The position numbers were made by a program, and so were the translations under genes. The notes below the pieces were generated by a model that was not told where the DNA came from, ran no database searches, and worked only from the letters and a program-made list of their open reading frames with translations. From positions 575,312 through 639,311 of the forward strand of contig MNCI01004101.1 of the NCBI GenBank assembly GCA_015680685.1: a stretch of DNA of 64,000 bases. Reading direction: 5' to 3'. This stretch comes from Gnetum montanum. Lineage: Eukaryota > Streptophyta > Gnetopsida > Gnetales > Gnetaceae. Positions 37,640 to 50,342 of the stretch are shown here, one piece after another; within the stretch, counting starts at the first letter, position 1; each line of letters begins with the position of its first letter.

Positions 37640-38265
37640 TATGGATGAGGCTAAAGGATTGTTTAATAATATTTATTTCTCATTTTAAATTTTTCCAAAG
37701 CTTACAATTGTGCTATTTGGTATAAATTGTTGAGGTGATTGCAATATAGTAATATTCCTAATGAGCTCCTATATACTATTCAAAAGTTATATAGTTTATT
37801 ATAAATTATGTTCTTCAATAATAACATGCTAGGAAAACTTATTCTACATAGCAATATTGGACAAAGGCAAAAATGTCCACTTTCATCCAATTTATGTGAT
37901 ATATTTATTGATAAATTAGAATAATTGATATCCTCTATTGCATTGAATTCTATTAATGTTAGAAATTTTCCTATGAGTATTTTAATATTTACTGATAATG
38001 TGATTTTTATAGAAAAGATAAAAATTCATATTTATACTATCTTAAGGATGAAAGTCAATGTTAGTAAAACCAAAATGATGGTGTATTGTAAAAAATATTT
38101 TGCAAATAATTATTATATTAAATTATGGAAAATTGAAATTGTCTCCTCATACAAGTATTTAGGCATCTTAGATTCAAATAGATATTCTAGGAAAGATTGT
38201 ATTACTCAAAGGGTTTTAAACAATATGCATGCTTTAGATTCAGTTTGTAGTAAATATGCATAAGA
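37640..38265 (+). pseudogene. RT domains 3-7 of the third LINE
   Basis: NFSKAYNCAIWYKLL is motif A (usual DFSKAYDxVxW, first Asp lost). IGQRQKCPLSSNLCDIFIDKLE is the usual GxRQGCPLSPxLFNIFIDxL segment. In the open frame 37925-38263, ILIFTDNVIF is motif C with FADD changed to FTDN. KVNVSKTKMMVY and SSYKYLGI follow as in other LINEs. Loss of catalytic Asp and several stops show that it is dead. Confidence 0.8.
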
Positions 38266-38269
38266 ACAA

Positions 38270-39000
38270 ATTTGGGCATGGGATGTTTGTAAGTATATAT
38301 ACAATCAACTCACTCAACTAGTTCTATCATATGGTTGTGAAACTTGGGAATCTGATTTACTTATAGCCTAATGAAAACATTTGGAATACCTTCAAAAATA
38401 AATTTTATATTAGGAATTTTAGGTAAAGTCTAAAACTACATATGATATTTTATTAGTAGAAGTAAAAATGCTATCTATAGAAATTATAGGTCTTCAAAAA
38501 ATTTTACAATTTTATAAAAGGATGCTTGGTAGGACTAGCATCCACCTATCCATAGAGTTTAATTAGGTCATGTAAGAAAAATGATGGTTCAATGATAGGA
38601 AAAAATAGCTTCAAAAATGAAATATTGAATATAAAGATTTAAATTTAAACTTTAATGATCTGAAAAGAAGGATAAGATAGAATCCATTGAAGTACATGTG
38701 GAACATCTATGTGGTAAAAAGAAATTTTATTTAAAATAAATTTGAGAAGGATTCTCAAAAAAAATACCCACTTATTTATCTATTGGTATTTCTAGATAAA
38801 GTAAGGTGGCAATCACATATGCTTATGTTGGATATCACTATCTATTAATTGAAACATGAATATGGATTAATCTTCAAGGAGAATAATGCATATATATATT
38901 TTTATACATGTAGTAATGGAAGATGAAGAGCATTTCATTCTATTTTGTTCTTTCTATAATTCTCCTAGTCTTAAATATAATATTTAGGTAATAACTTTAG
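38270..39000 (+). pseudogene. C-terminal region of the third LINE
   Basis: LSYGCETWESD is followed by KHLEYLQK, then TTYDILLVEVKMLSIEI, corresponding to the post-RT region seen in Jockey/CR1-like LINEs. Near 38915-38960, EDEEHFILFCSFYN matches the C-terminal ExEEHFLLxCPxY motif. The surrounding sequence is strongly AT-enriched. Confidence 0.65.
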
Positions 39001-39240
39001 CAAATTTGTAAAAGTTAGAGGCATTAATGTTGTGTCATTTTCTTGATGAGGTGTTCAAAATATATCATGATCATATCAAAGCCTTGTAATAAAACCTTTT
39101 TTGTCCTATAGGCTCTTTCTGGTTTCACTAGGACATAATTAAGTATTTCCATTTGCATTTCCAATATTTCATTTTTTAAATGCATTCTAAATAAGAAAAA
39201 AAACACATGTTCATCTTAAGAAAAATTTATTAACTATAAT

Positions 39241-42200
39241 ATACATGTTTGTTATTAATGGGAACACATTCCCACCTTCTTATCTCAATTTTTAAGATAA
39301 TGTAATTGTAGTTTAAATCTTGCAATTTGTGTCTTCAAAATTAATGAAATAAATGCAATTAAGTAGCTTGCTTCCGATCATCATCATCTTCTTCTTTTTG
39401 TTTTTTTGAGTAGCCTTTTGTTTGCTAGTGTATGTGTTGTTGTAACATNNNNNNNNNNNNNNNNNNNNNNNNNNTTAAAATATCAGCTTTCATACCTAAA
39501 TAATCTTAAAAATCTTTTACCACTTGAATAATCTCTTACAAACCATGAATTGAATTTGCAAGTAAGGTAAAGTATGATGGACTTCTTTTAAAATCATTGT
39601 TGATAACATTGTGACTAAAATTATATTATTAAAATTTTATTTTATATTTAGTACTAAATGCAAATTGTTATAAGTTGAACTTTTAAAGAATTGGATTTTA
39701 AGTAGTTACCTTATTATGAGAAGTTGCTTTCAATTTTAATACAAGCGGCTATTATTTTAGGCATTTCTATGAAAAAGGATTTGGTTTTAAGGTATGAATA
39801 GTATTGTATTTTTAGGATAACCCATTTCATCTTTAAGATAAACGTCATTTTTCCCAAATTTGAAATTTCAACACAAATTACTGTGATTATGATAGATAAT
39901 AATGGGATTGTACAGAATTATTTACTATTCTAACATTTATTGAATATATGTAGATGTTAAATTTTTTTATTATTTTTAATATGGCTAGTGTTTGAAAGTT
40001 TATTTGTAGAACTTGTAAAAATTTAGAGTTGTGAATTCCTCATGAATTTTTAATTGAAACTTGTTGTGTCAGGATTTCAAATGAAATTTTGAAACATAAT
40101 ATTTTTTAAGGTGTATTCTCTTGCTATGTAATGGATTTCCTTGCTATTTATGTGATTACATATTATATTGTAACCATGTTATTATTCTAATATTATTTAC
40201 AACCATCAACAACCTTGTTACTCTATTATATGTTAGTTTCATAGACTTTTTTTCTTTTAACTATTTATGAAAACCTATAATACACTACAATCATTTTAGT
40301 AGTAGTATTATTAACATAGAGAGAATAACATTCATATGCATACTAATAATTGAAGTTGAGATTTTTAACAAAATTGTCAAAATCTAAATAGGAATATTTC
40401 TATTAGCTTTGTATTCCTAGATTATTCATGGAATTTTATATGGATAATGTAAAGTACTACTAGCATGGTATATTAACTATTTTTTAAATTATAATCACAT
40501 TTATATTTTCACAATTACATTACTAAATTTTGGCTTCTTATAATAAGAATTCTTGAATACATTTAATGTTATGTGGTTTCAAAAGCTAATATGCATTAAT
40601 TTCTGTTTGTTTGTATAGGATTTTTAAGAATATTTATATTAAAATAGATGTGAATAAATCATTCCTCTTATGAATTTTTTATGCATGATTAAATCATAGC
40701 TCTAAATAACTTTGAGAATAAGTTATATCTAGTAAGTGGTGCAGATGTCTCCCATGACATATATTCTTTAGGTGGAATAAATTATTAGTGCTTCTAAAAA
40801 CTATGAGAAACATAAATATCTTGCGCCTCCATGATTAGTTTGTGTGATATGAACAATGTCTATTTGCTTATACATTACAAGAGGCATGGTATCTTTAATG
40901 CCTCTAAAATTTTTTAGAGGAAAGGCTTAATAAGGAAAAATAGAGTATGTCATGTATATGATTATGAGATGTTAATTTGTTTAAGAGGTGTAAGTTAGTT
41001 ACATCTCTAATGAAGAGCTTTCTTGTACTATTTTGAAAGTTTTCATAATATTGTTTCTATGAAAAGCATTTGTAGAAAGTTTGGTGTCGGAATATAGACT
41101 ACTAATTCAAGTACACTTTGGGAATTAATTCTATAATTATTTGTAAAATCTATTTAAACAGTCTTAATTACTATCAATTCTATTTCCTATGGAATCTTGA
41201 TTTCCTAAAAGTAGGTTGATATGTTAATATTACATGTTATGTTTCATGAATACTCTAGAATCTTCATCAATATTTTCTTATTATCATTTTCTATTTTATA
41301 TAATGGTTCTTTAATCATATCATTCAAATTTTCTCCATTGTTGATAATGTCAATTTACTATTCTTTATATGTTTCTATTGGGTAATCTTCTAGTGAAGGA
41401 TTTGAAATACATGAATATTTCAAGGTCTTATTCAAATTCCTTATGAATAACTTTAGAATCTTATCATTGGGTTTTATACTTTTCTCTCTAGTCTCATTAT
41501 TTTATCCTATAGTCCTCTTTCCTTAATTCCTTTTCATGGTTAAAGGCTAATCATCTTCTTTCTCATCATCTAAGATATTAACTTTGAAGCTTGATGTTTC
41601 ATTTCTTGATTTAGTTATGATGATTGTCTAATCTTTATTGATAAGTTATTTCCTTGATCTTTAGAGTTCTATTTTCTCACCCCATATATGAAGTATACAA
41701 GATGTACATGTTCATGCAAAATTATTATTTCTTAATCCCACAAGAATACTTTGATGAATTAATTATTAAAGTACTTCATTCGTAGTAACAAACAATCTTT
41801 GATTTAATATAACATTCACTAAACCTATGATAATAACATGATAGGAGATAAATTTCCCATCGAATTTGGATTTAGCCTACCACACACAAACCAAAAATGA
41901 TAAGGGAATGATATAAATTATGGGTTTAAGTGATAAAAATAACTAAGAGTTTATTGCTAAAAATAAAACCAAGTATAAAAGATGAACTATAAAAAATAAA
42001 ATAAAATCTATATGAATGGAAAAGTGCAAAATATTAAAATATCAAGAGTTATGATATGAGGGAAAAGATTTGATTTTCTTTTCAAAAAAATTAGTTTATT
42101 ACTAGGAAAGGAGTGTTTGTCTACTATAGAGTGCCAAATTGCAAGTGTTGGTGAAAAACATAAGTGAAAAAAAATTAATAATAAGAACTTAATTTGGCAG

Positions 42201-42719
42201 AAATATATGGGTTTGGAGAATGAAATTGGACCTGTTAATGATGGGTATATAAATGAAAAATCTACATATGCTTTCCAAGATCAAATTAGGGACAAAATAG
42301 GGCTATTTTGGCCAAGTATCTTGGGACAAATGCTAAAGCTAATAAAATTGTAATTATGAAGGCTAACACTAATGTTAAAGATATTCTTAGTTTTGAATGC
42401 TATTATTGATTTTGCTTGAACAATATTAACTCTATATCAATGTTAGTATTGGGATTGTGAGGAGAAGCTATAATGGCCATGGAGCATGTAGGAGATATTG
42501 GAATGTCTATTGCTCATGGTTTTGATATCTCAAAATATCGAGAAGAGATTTAAATATCTAGAAACCAGCCTTGAATTTGAGTTGTAAGTCATATTTATAG
42601 GATAAGTGTTGTCAAATTCAGTTCTTTGGATAAGTGAACTTCATTCAAGATTCTTTGTAGTTTTTTTTTTACCATGTTTAACCATGTAGATTGGCCAATG
42701 ATAAGGATAAGACTAAGAT
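39241..42719. other. Unassigned AT-rich interval with assembly gap
   Basis: Contains the N run 39449-39474 (26 bases). No coding domain, terminal repeat or RNA gene is recognised on either side of the gap. Confidence 0.5.
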
Positions 42720-42985
42720 AATGCTAATGCTGATGTAAGTATTGCCAAATGATGTTCATGCAAACACTAACATCGCCAAGTAACATTAACATTGATGTTG
42801 TGTATGTTTATTTGCATTACCTATCTATACTTATAAATATTTTCAATTCAAAAGGAAATATTGAGATACATGATGAAAATTAACAAAGACATGTAATGCT
42901 AATGCGAATGTTACTGTATCCAAGTGATGCTACTATGGACACTCATGTCACCAAGTGACATTGATGTTGATGCCAGCTTTTGTAT
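42720..42985 (+). repeat. Diverged duplication, about 170-bp period
   Basis: Two blocks (42720-42805 and 42893-42980) share the order TAATGCTGATGT or TAATGCGAATGT, then CCAA(A/G)TGATG, CA(A/C)ACACTAACATC or GGACACTCATGTC, and CCAAGT(A/G)ACATT, ending GATGTTG. Minor, old duplication without coding content. Confidence 0.45.
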
Positions 42986-44579
42986 CATTGGAGCATGACT
43001 TAGCCAAAGCACCTCATTTGGGCCTCCTAACACTACCAAAACTATAAAAAATTATGCCGATCCTCTTGGGGATCATTAGAAACCATCATAGGGAGCTTCT
43101 ACAAGCCTGAAATTTTGATGGATATCGTCTTTTTAAGGGTGTTTGTCCAAGTGGCCATGGTGGTGATGTTAATGCTAATGTAATGTCAACAACACCTAGA
43201 GTTGAAATTTTTTTTCCTTCATAGGATTCTAAGGTAAAGTTGGTGGAATGACAACAATTAATGTCTACCATGCTAAGATTACCATCGACATGTTATTTGG
43301 GGCCTTGTGAAGTAGAAACTAAGGCCAAGAAGAAATTTTGATGACAATGACATGAAGATGCTAGTCTAAGGATGATTCTGACATTGAGATAGTGGTCCAG
43401 GGTTGATGTTGACATTGTGTCACCTCTGATACTTAGAAAAGTTTTCGTTTCCAAACTTTTCCAAAGTTACCAAAAGTGATGCTCATATGCAAGGTTATAA
43501 GGCAAAATAGCCTCTAGAGGCCTCTAGAGTATAGAAATGTGTCTCATAATGCTATTTTTAGATCAATTTGATCTTGACTTGGATGAAATAATGTCAATAT
43601 CACACTTAATCTTGATGATTGCTAAATTAAAAAATAGGGCACATGTAATACCTCTACTAATTATCTATAAAATCCTATAAATAACTAATGGAGATGCTAC
43701 AAAACCCCAAAGACCTAGATTTAACCTTAATTTACTAATTCAGAAGAAAAACTTAAAATAGATAAAAATTATTAATTAAAATATTAAATACAGTAAAGAA
43801 ATATAGTACTATAAAATTCTATAATACTTGCACATATAATTAAATATGATTTTATTTAATGAAAATTAGAGATTTACATAGCCATGAAAAGATAGATGTT
43901 GAAGAATTTCACTAGGTGCATCATAAAATAGTATAGAAATTAATGATCATAACAACACTTATTTTTCCTCATTTGGACATCTAGATTTAAATATATTTAT
44001 GTTTGAAGTTTACCAAATTAGTTAATTAAATTAAAAATAAAAATGAATAAAATATTAATACATAATAAATAATAGTAAATTTTCTTAAACATATTATACA
44101 CACCTAAATGAAAAATGTTCCTTGTAATCTCATAGTCTTAATGGCATAGACAACAAATTCATATCTATTATACTTTATTATTTATTTCCAAAAGTATGTA
44201 CATGGCTCAAATATCCAAAAGGTGCATAAAATTTTTATTTTACCAAAATAAAAAATATACAAAGATTATTTTCCAAGTTCAAAATATCCATCTTGTATAG
44301 AATTAATCCACCTTTTGTCCCATATTTCTTTTTTGATGTTTCCCTAGCTACTTTGAGCTCTCTACATCAAAATGCACCAAGAGTTAGAACCCCTTAGATA
44401 AGAAAGGTTATTATATTTTCCTCCTCATGGAGCATAAAGATTCTAGGCCAAAAGTCTCAACATATGCGCTAGATAAAGATTTTCAATAAAATATTCAAAA
44501 ATGTTTTCAAGTCTAGAAAGACCATAAATTTTCCAAAAATTCAAAAGCAATCCAAATATTTAAAAATAATCCAAAAATC
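42986..44579. other. Unassigned AT-rich interval
   Basis: No recognisable gene. The minus-strand open frame 43086-43271 shows no domain. Confidence 0.5.
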
Positions 44580-44900
44580 CAAAGAATGTATATTTTATTT
44601 GGGAATCTCTAAAGACTATGTCTTCATTATTGTCACTGCTAATAGGAAGTATTAGGTCTAGAATAACCTCACTACTATTATTGGATTATCCTTTAAATTA
44701 TTTTATTTTCTAAAAATATCATAAATTATCAACGAAATTTCAAAGAATGTATATTTTTACTAGGCATATTTGAATGCTAGGTCATGGTTACACTCTCTAC
44801 CAAAGGGATTCACTAATAACTCTTGGAATAACTTCACCATTATTATCAAAATGTTCTTATGACTACAAATAAGTCATTCATGTCTAGATCTTGGTAATAG
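44580..44900 (+). repeat. Diverged tandem duplication, about 160-bp unit
   Basis: CAAAGAATGTATATTTT starts both units (about 44579 and 44740), and CTAGAATAACCTCACTACTATTATT or TTGGAATAACTTCACCATTATTATC ends them. It runs directly into the dispersed repeat at 44895. Confidence 0.55.
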
Positions 44901-45170
44901 CCTCACTAGTAACATCAACATTGGCCAAGGCACACGTATCATTAGAAGGATAGATCTTAACTATGCATCACAATGACTCCACTAGACTTAACTACTTAGT
45001 GCCATGATCTCAACTAAATCCAAAGCCTCACATGAAATTACAAATTTAAAACCAAGGTAGGAAATCCATCCAACAACCTTTGTTCCTATGAAGTGGGTCC
45101 CAATAAAGAAAACTTCACTCTTACATGTATATGGGAAGATCTAGAAGATTTGTAGTTCACAGTACCAACT
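44895..45170 (+). repeat. Dispersed repeat family, copy 1
   Basis: Same orientation as 63360-63628 and similar over about 270 bp. Shared landmarks: ATAGCCTCACTA(G/T)TAACATC, GAAGGATAGATCTT/AAAGGATAGGTCTT, ACTATGC(A/C)TCAC, CACTAGACT(T/C)AACTAC, GCCATG(A/G)TCT. Noncoding; probably a piece of an LTR family. Confidence 0.7.
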
Positions 45171-47240
45171 TAGTAAAATCATTCACACAGATATTATTAT
45201 TTAATTCTAAAAATTCAAAAGATGTCCAAAATGGCCAAAAATCCATAAAAGCTCAAATTCCATAAAATTCTCATAGAATCATGTTTATGTCATGAGTTGA
45301 ACCAAAAATCATCTACATATCAAAAGGTGACCTAAAATATTAATAAAATATCCAAGAACTAGGTTGGACAAAGTTTCCACGACTCCAAAAAATCTCAAAA
45401 TGATAAAAGAAGGTATGGAAAAAATTAAATTATTTTTTTTTTCATAAAAATAGGCCTAAAATGATAAAAATACACCAAAATCTCATCATAATAGTTAAAA
45501 TCATAGAAGAATAACAAAAGATCAAAAAGCAAAGAGGAGGAATAGAAAATCCATAATAAAATAGGATAGCCATATGAAAAGAAAATTAAAACAATCTTTA
45601 ATACTTGTGTTGGTAGACCTCTTAAAATCATCTTACCATATTCCTTTGCTACTTAATCCTCTCAATTTATTTTTACTTTTTCTCAACCAGTTACACTTAA
45701 AACCTTTCTACAAACTATGATGAGACATATCTAAGGCTATAACCCATTTATAGGGGAAAGAATGCAATAATTTGGGTTCAAATTATCTTCAGAACAAAGA
45801 AGAAGAAGATAGAGTAAAAACATCTTTGAGGAAAAACATTATAGAAAACTATTTTAGAAAATGATGGTTACAAAATCAAATAGTGGAAAATAGTAGTAGA
45901 AAATGCAAGGCAATGATAAAATCAAATTATATGCACAATATGCATATAAAATATATGCTCTTTTTTCATTGTGTTTGCATGTGAATGTGATTTTTTCTTT
46001 GTTTTGACATTTACAATTTTTTCATATTTTTATTTTTCATTATTATTTTCATAAGTCCATTTTTTAATTTTTCTATTTTATGTAATATTCTTAATGTTCA
46101 ACCTCTCATAACATGCACACTAAAACTCCAAATCAAATTTTCTTTAAATCTAAGAAATCCTTATTAAGTATTGTATCTAATTGCATGCTAAAAATATTTC
46201 TAGCCATTACTTTTCATAGTCTCTTAGTGCAAATTCTTAAACTTTTATGATATTTTATCAAACTAGAAAATGCGATATCTTGAAAATCGTAACTCTAATT
46301 CTAGTGAAGCAAGATTCAAAACTAACATTTTTAAACATCCTGGACACATTGGTAAGGATAGATTCTAGGCAAGACATCAACCTAAGATAAAACCTTAATA
46401 AAGATGATTTATAAATTATTTAATTATAAGTAAAAATGAACTCTAAATCTTAGTTTAATGACAAAAGATAACAAGAAATACAATTTGGATAGGATGAGGA
46501 TTTAAAATTGCTTCATGAACAGAGTATTATATAATCACATATGCATAATAAAAATAAAAGATTCATAATTAAATGTGCATAATAAAGCCTAAATATACAT
46601 AAATAGAAATGAATAAGAAATAAGATATTAATAATCAAATAATACTTGTCAAGGCATAATAACTAATAAAAGAAAACTTCTTCAGATAATTGGATTTCGA
46701 CATTTAATCATAAAATATTTAGAAGATCTATAACTAACCCCTAATAGTACTAAAATAAAGGATATAAAACTTTAATAAAATACACATTTACTTATGTAGG
46801 AAGCTAACAACCACCACAACATTAATAGTATTAAGAATAAGCTAATCTATTGAAATGTATTTGATAGTATTCAAGAAATAATCATATGAATTATGAAACT
46901 TTCTAGGTTATGAAAGTATAAAAATATGGATATAGGAATTCAATATTCTTTAGATGATAAATCATGATCTAAAATAAACTTGAAGATGTAAGAAATAATA
47001 CAATCATACTTAAAATAAGATGTATTGTAACAATGTTGTCTGCAACACATTGTCCACCACCCCAAGAGTCCATTAGAGTAGATTCAAATTTGGGATAGAA
47101 ATCAAGAGGAGTACAACTTAGCTATCAATAGTCCTAAAACACATGCCAATAAAGAAATTGTTAGTATTAGCATATGACCTAAGTAATGTTTTAAATAATT
47201 CAAATGTGTAACTCTAATAGAAGCTAGATAGCACTCCATT
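45171..47240. other. Unassigned AT-rich interval
   Basis: CCAAAA- and AAAATCC-rich sequence at 45180-45300, otherwise no recognisable feature. The minus-strand open frame 45425-45631 shows no domain. Confidence 0.5.
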
Positions 47241-47399
47241 GCTCCATTTACATGGATACCATGAGGAATACTAGTTGAACCCTCTAGATTCATCACCATG
47301 TGCTAATACTCAGTGTCACACACTAACAAGCATACACAACATTCCATTGCACATCCCATGACGCAACTAATTTACACCCAAATGCAAAGTTGAACTTCA

Positions 47400-47545
47400 A
47401 AACCCTCTAGAAAAGGTCCTACTAAGTGGGATAATGAGGAAGGAAATATCCTCCTCTTAGTAATGCATGGAACAACCATGACACTATGGTTTTGAAGACA
47501 GAAGGAGCAAAGGACTTCTTGTGCCCCCATAGTTCCTAAATTGTG
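47400..47545 (-). repeat. Repeat copy, inverted relative to 58630-58785
   Basis: Read on the minus strand it shares ATAGTTTAGG/CAATTTAGG, GTCTTCAAAACCATA(A/G)TG(G/T)CATGG, TTCCATGCATTA(G/C)TAAGAGGAGG, CCTTCCTCA and CCCACTT(G/A)(A/G)TAG with the plus strand at 58630-58785. The two copies bracket the LTR element and the chromovirus in opposite orientations. Confidence 0.65.
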
Positions 47546-47888
47546 GGGAAATTAGTAGGCCACCGTCAATCCTACTACCTCTCTCACAATCATTTAAAAT
47601 GAGTAATCACCATAGAGCATAGCCTAGGTAATACATGAGGTAGTTATACCAAATAGAAAGGAGGATTTGATGAATTCCAGTGAACCCTAAACCCTAAACA
47701 CTATTTTGAGTTTGAATAAAAAATATCTAAGGTTCTACAAGGTTCAATTTCCATAGTTCAAGACCTTAAAGTTTATTGTTCAATGTGACCATATTCCTAA
47801 GATTAAGACTAATCCTAGAATTTTTCACCCTCGTTAAGAATGGTACCATTCAAGACTTGGTATGTCCACCCTTCCACACCTTATTTAA

Positions 47889-48461
47889 TGTCACATACCC
47901 ATTCCCAAATGGTGTTGCTGCCTAATGAAGATGAGGTCTCTTCATAACAAGTGTCATTGTTATCTTAATAAGACCCAAAAGGGTAGTTGTAATTAAGACC
48001 CAAAAGGGCATGTTGTAATAATGGACATGTCTCTTAACGTAACCTTTGGGGGTTTGACCTAAGGCATTTATACCTAGGGTTATACGTCGTGCCACCATGG
48101 AGTGGTGGAGCTAGTACAAGAAAATGATTGGGAAGCTAGGTGAAGCGGGATAGGAAGTGGACTAGCCATCCCTTCTCGCCAAGTAATAGGCCTAACTATG
48201 GTGGCAATGCTAGATTTCCTCTAAGGGATAGATGCCAAAGGAAGAAAATCCCAAGGAACACCCTTAGAACATGATCTAGATAGACTTTTCCATATCAATA
48301 AAGCATTCTTTTTTTCTCTTTCTACATTTTTCCTATTATTTTCTTTATACATAATGTTGAATATCACATATATTTCACATTTGGTATATTTTCTTTGAAT
48401 GGATAATGTCTAATATATTGTATATTAGACGTTTGCCATGAAATCTAGGGATAAGATGTCA
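47889..48461 (+). repeat. 5' LTR
   Basis: Starts TGTCACATACCCATTCCC and ends ATAAGATGTCA. A TATA-like TTTATACC occurs near 48067 and an AATAAA signal at 48297-48302, plausible promoter and polyadenylation elements. A short direct repeat (AAGACCCAAAAGGG, twice) lies near 47968 and 47997. Confidence 0.9.
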
Positions 48462-48465
48462 TAGC

Positions 48466-48477
48466 TGGTATTAGAGC
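48466..48477 (+). other. Primer-binding site, initiator-Met tRNA type (copy 1)
   Basis: TGGTATTAGAGC, four bases inside the 5' LTR, matches the plant initiator-Met PBS (TGGTATCAGAGC) except for one C-to-T change. Confidence 0.9.
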
Positions 48478-48481
48478 AAAC

Positions 48482-50078
48482 CATGACCTAAGGGACATTC
48501 AGAACCATGGGTCAACAACAACATGAACCTGATGATTAACTTTGAAGCCACAACACAAGGAAAGAGTTTATCATTACTAGATGTATCATATGTTTGTGAT
48601 GTAAGTTAGAAGATACATTTCCATTGATTTCATGAATAATGGATCAAGCATTTAGATCCTAGAAACCAAGAAAATTCTTTCATTCATATCATTAATCGAA
48701 GAAGATTTGATAAAAGCTTATCAAGATTCATCAATTATAAGAGATGTTGGTAAGATAATGACGCACTGGTCTAGGTAACTCTTACCAATCTTAATACTAT
48801 AATTACTAATTAATTAGGATCATTGTTAAATATCTTTCTAGAAAGTTAGTAACCATGACCTGAATTGATCTTCTTTTGTTGAAATTCACTATCCAAGTAA
48901 TCTAGAAGATTACAAGTTACCATATGTCAACTTAGAAATGTCAGTTTAAAAAAATAGGCTAGTTTGGTCCTTTTAATTTCTAAAATTTTATATTAATTTT
49001 TGAACACTAAGACTATGTCTAACATGTAGTACTCATTGAGATGATTCCAATAGTACAAATTTTGTCTCGATCAAACTTATGGTTTAGAAGATATTGATGC
49101 TTGAAGTTTCTCATTATATGTGCATTAAAATAATATTAAATTATTAAAATTATTAAATTTCCATTATTATTTAGGGACAAAAAAAGTCAAAATTTTAGAG
49201 TTAGGAATCAACTGGAAATTACTATTTACCCATACCGAACCCTTACCCTATCATCAGCCGAATTGCAATATCAATCATCAAAGAAAGGTGGAATGAAATA
49301 ATAATAATAAGTTAAAAAAAATCTATAAAATACTGATCAAATGAGAGGTCATGAGTTTGATCTTATGCCACAAAATACTTTTCATTAAATAAAAATGAAA
49401 ATAAAAATATATTTTAAAAAAATATTATTTTTTATTAAAGAAATGAATGGGAGGTTGTGGGTTTGACCCCAAGCCTCAACTTAGTTTTATTTTAAAAAAA
49501 AAATTTAAAACATAATAAAATTTCAAGAAAATAAAAATAAACTAAACTAAAATAAAAATAAATAAATAAGTAAATGAATTTTGTAGGTTGCATTGACCAT
49601 GCAAGGGTTGTGTAGGCCCAATAGGAGCCATGCAAGCCATGTAGTCTACACAAGACCTACCAAGGTCATGTAGGCCCTATAAGTCGCATTGGCTCTAAGA
49701 GGGCTGTCACAAAGTGCAGGCCTATTCTAGCCATGCCTAGCAGCAAAATGCCTACCTTTGGCTCTAGCTGCCCACACTTTTGCTTTTGCTACCATCACTG
49801 CTGATTTGTAGTCGTAGTTACCTATGGTTGCACCTATGGCCCCCTCTTTTTCCAATCTACAACTACCTCCACCCATGCCTACAATCACTCCCTTGCCATG
49901 CCTACAATCACTCTCTTGCCATGCCTACTACCTGTTTTCGCGTCACCTTGCATCTGCAATTGCAACTACTACACCTGAAACCCATGCCATTTTCCTACCT
50001 ACCATTTTCATTGTAGAAACCATCATCACATTTTTTTAGTTGTCACTGACTATGCCACTACTGCCTATTAGCACTATG
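48482..50078 (+). other. Noncoding internal region of the LTR element
   Basis: No gag-like frame. Part (48770-48945) is shared with copy 2 (about 12745-12905 inverted), while about 48950-49780 has no counterpart there. This extra block contains two tRNA B-box-like segments (AGGTCATGAGTTTGATC near 49350; AGGTTGTGGGTTTGACC near 49453), each followed by an A-rich stretch, suggesting SINE-like insertions. Confidence 0.5.
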
Positions 50079-50342
50079 GATCATCACCTCCCAAGATATC
50101 GAAAATCACCTCTCGTGCTACCAAAAGCCACCTCCAGCATCATTAAAAATTACCTTCATTACCATTGGAAATTGCCTCCAAAATTGTCAAAAACAGCCTT
50201 TAGCATTATTGAAAGCTACCTATAGCACCACCAAAAGTTGCCTCCAACACCATCAAAAACAACTTCCAGTAGCACTAAAAATTTCCTCTTGCATCACCAA
50301 AAAGAACCTCTAGGATTATTGAAAATTGTATCTTCAGACACT
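50079..50342 (+). repeat. 22-bp minisatellite in LTR element copy 1
   Basis: Twelve consecutive 22-bp units (starts at 50079, 50101, 50123 and so on to 50321). Typical unit: AAAA, two to four variable bases, CCTCCAGCACCATC. Units vary at several positions but length is kept exactly. Located at the same place as the 22-bp array of copy 2. Confidence 0.9.

Larger units (their letters stand above)
33600..39240 (+). mobile_element. Third LINE, neither L1 nor RTE in style, interrupted by an LTR
   Basis: From left to right: a Lys/Glu-rich helical ORF1-like region, an endonuclease with GDFNAH, RT domains 1-2, an inserted gypsy LTR (36095-37600), RT domains 3-5, and a long C-terminal region with a YGCETW segment and an EEHFILFCSFYN segment, ending near an A-rich patch at 39195-39210. 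Frames shift between domains and stops are frequent. The motif set (KKGDRNNxxxYR; SKTKMMVY; SYKYLGI; EHFxLxCxxY) resembles Jockey/CR1/RTEX-like LINEs more than the L1 and RTE elements that dominate plants. The exact clade is not determined. Confidence 0.7.

Noticed and set aside
47683-47700. Interstitial telomere-like sequence (two CCCTAAA units)
   Set aside because: Only two full units; too short to distinguish from chance.
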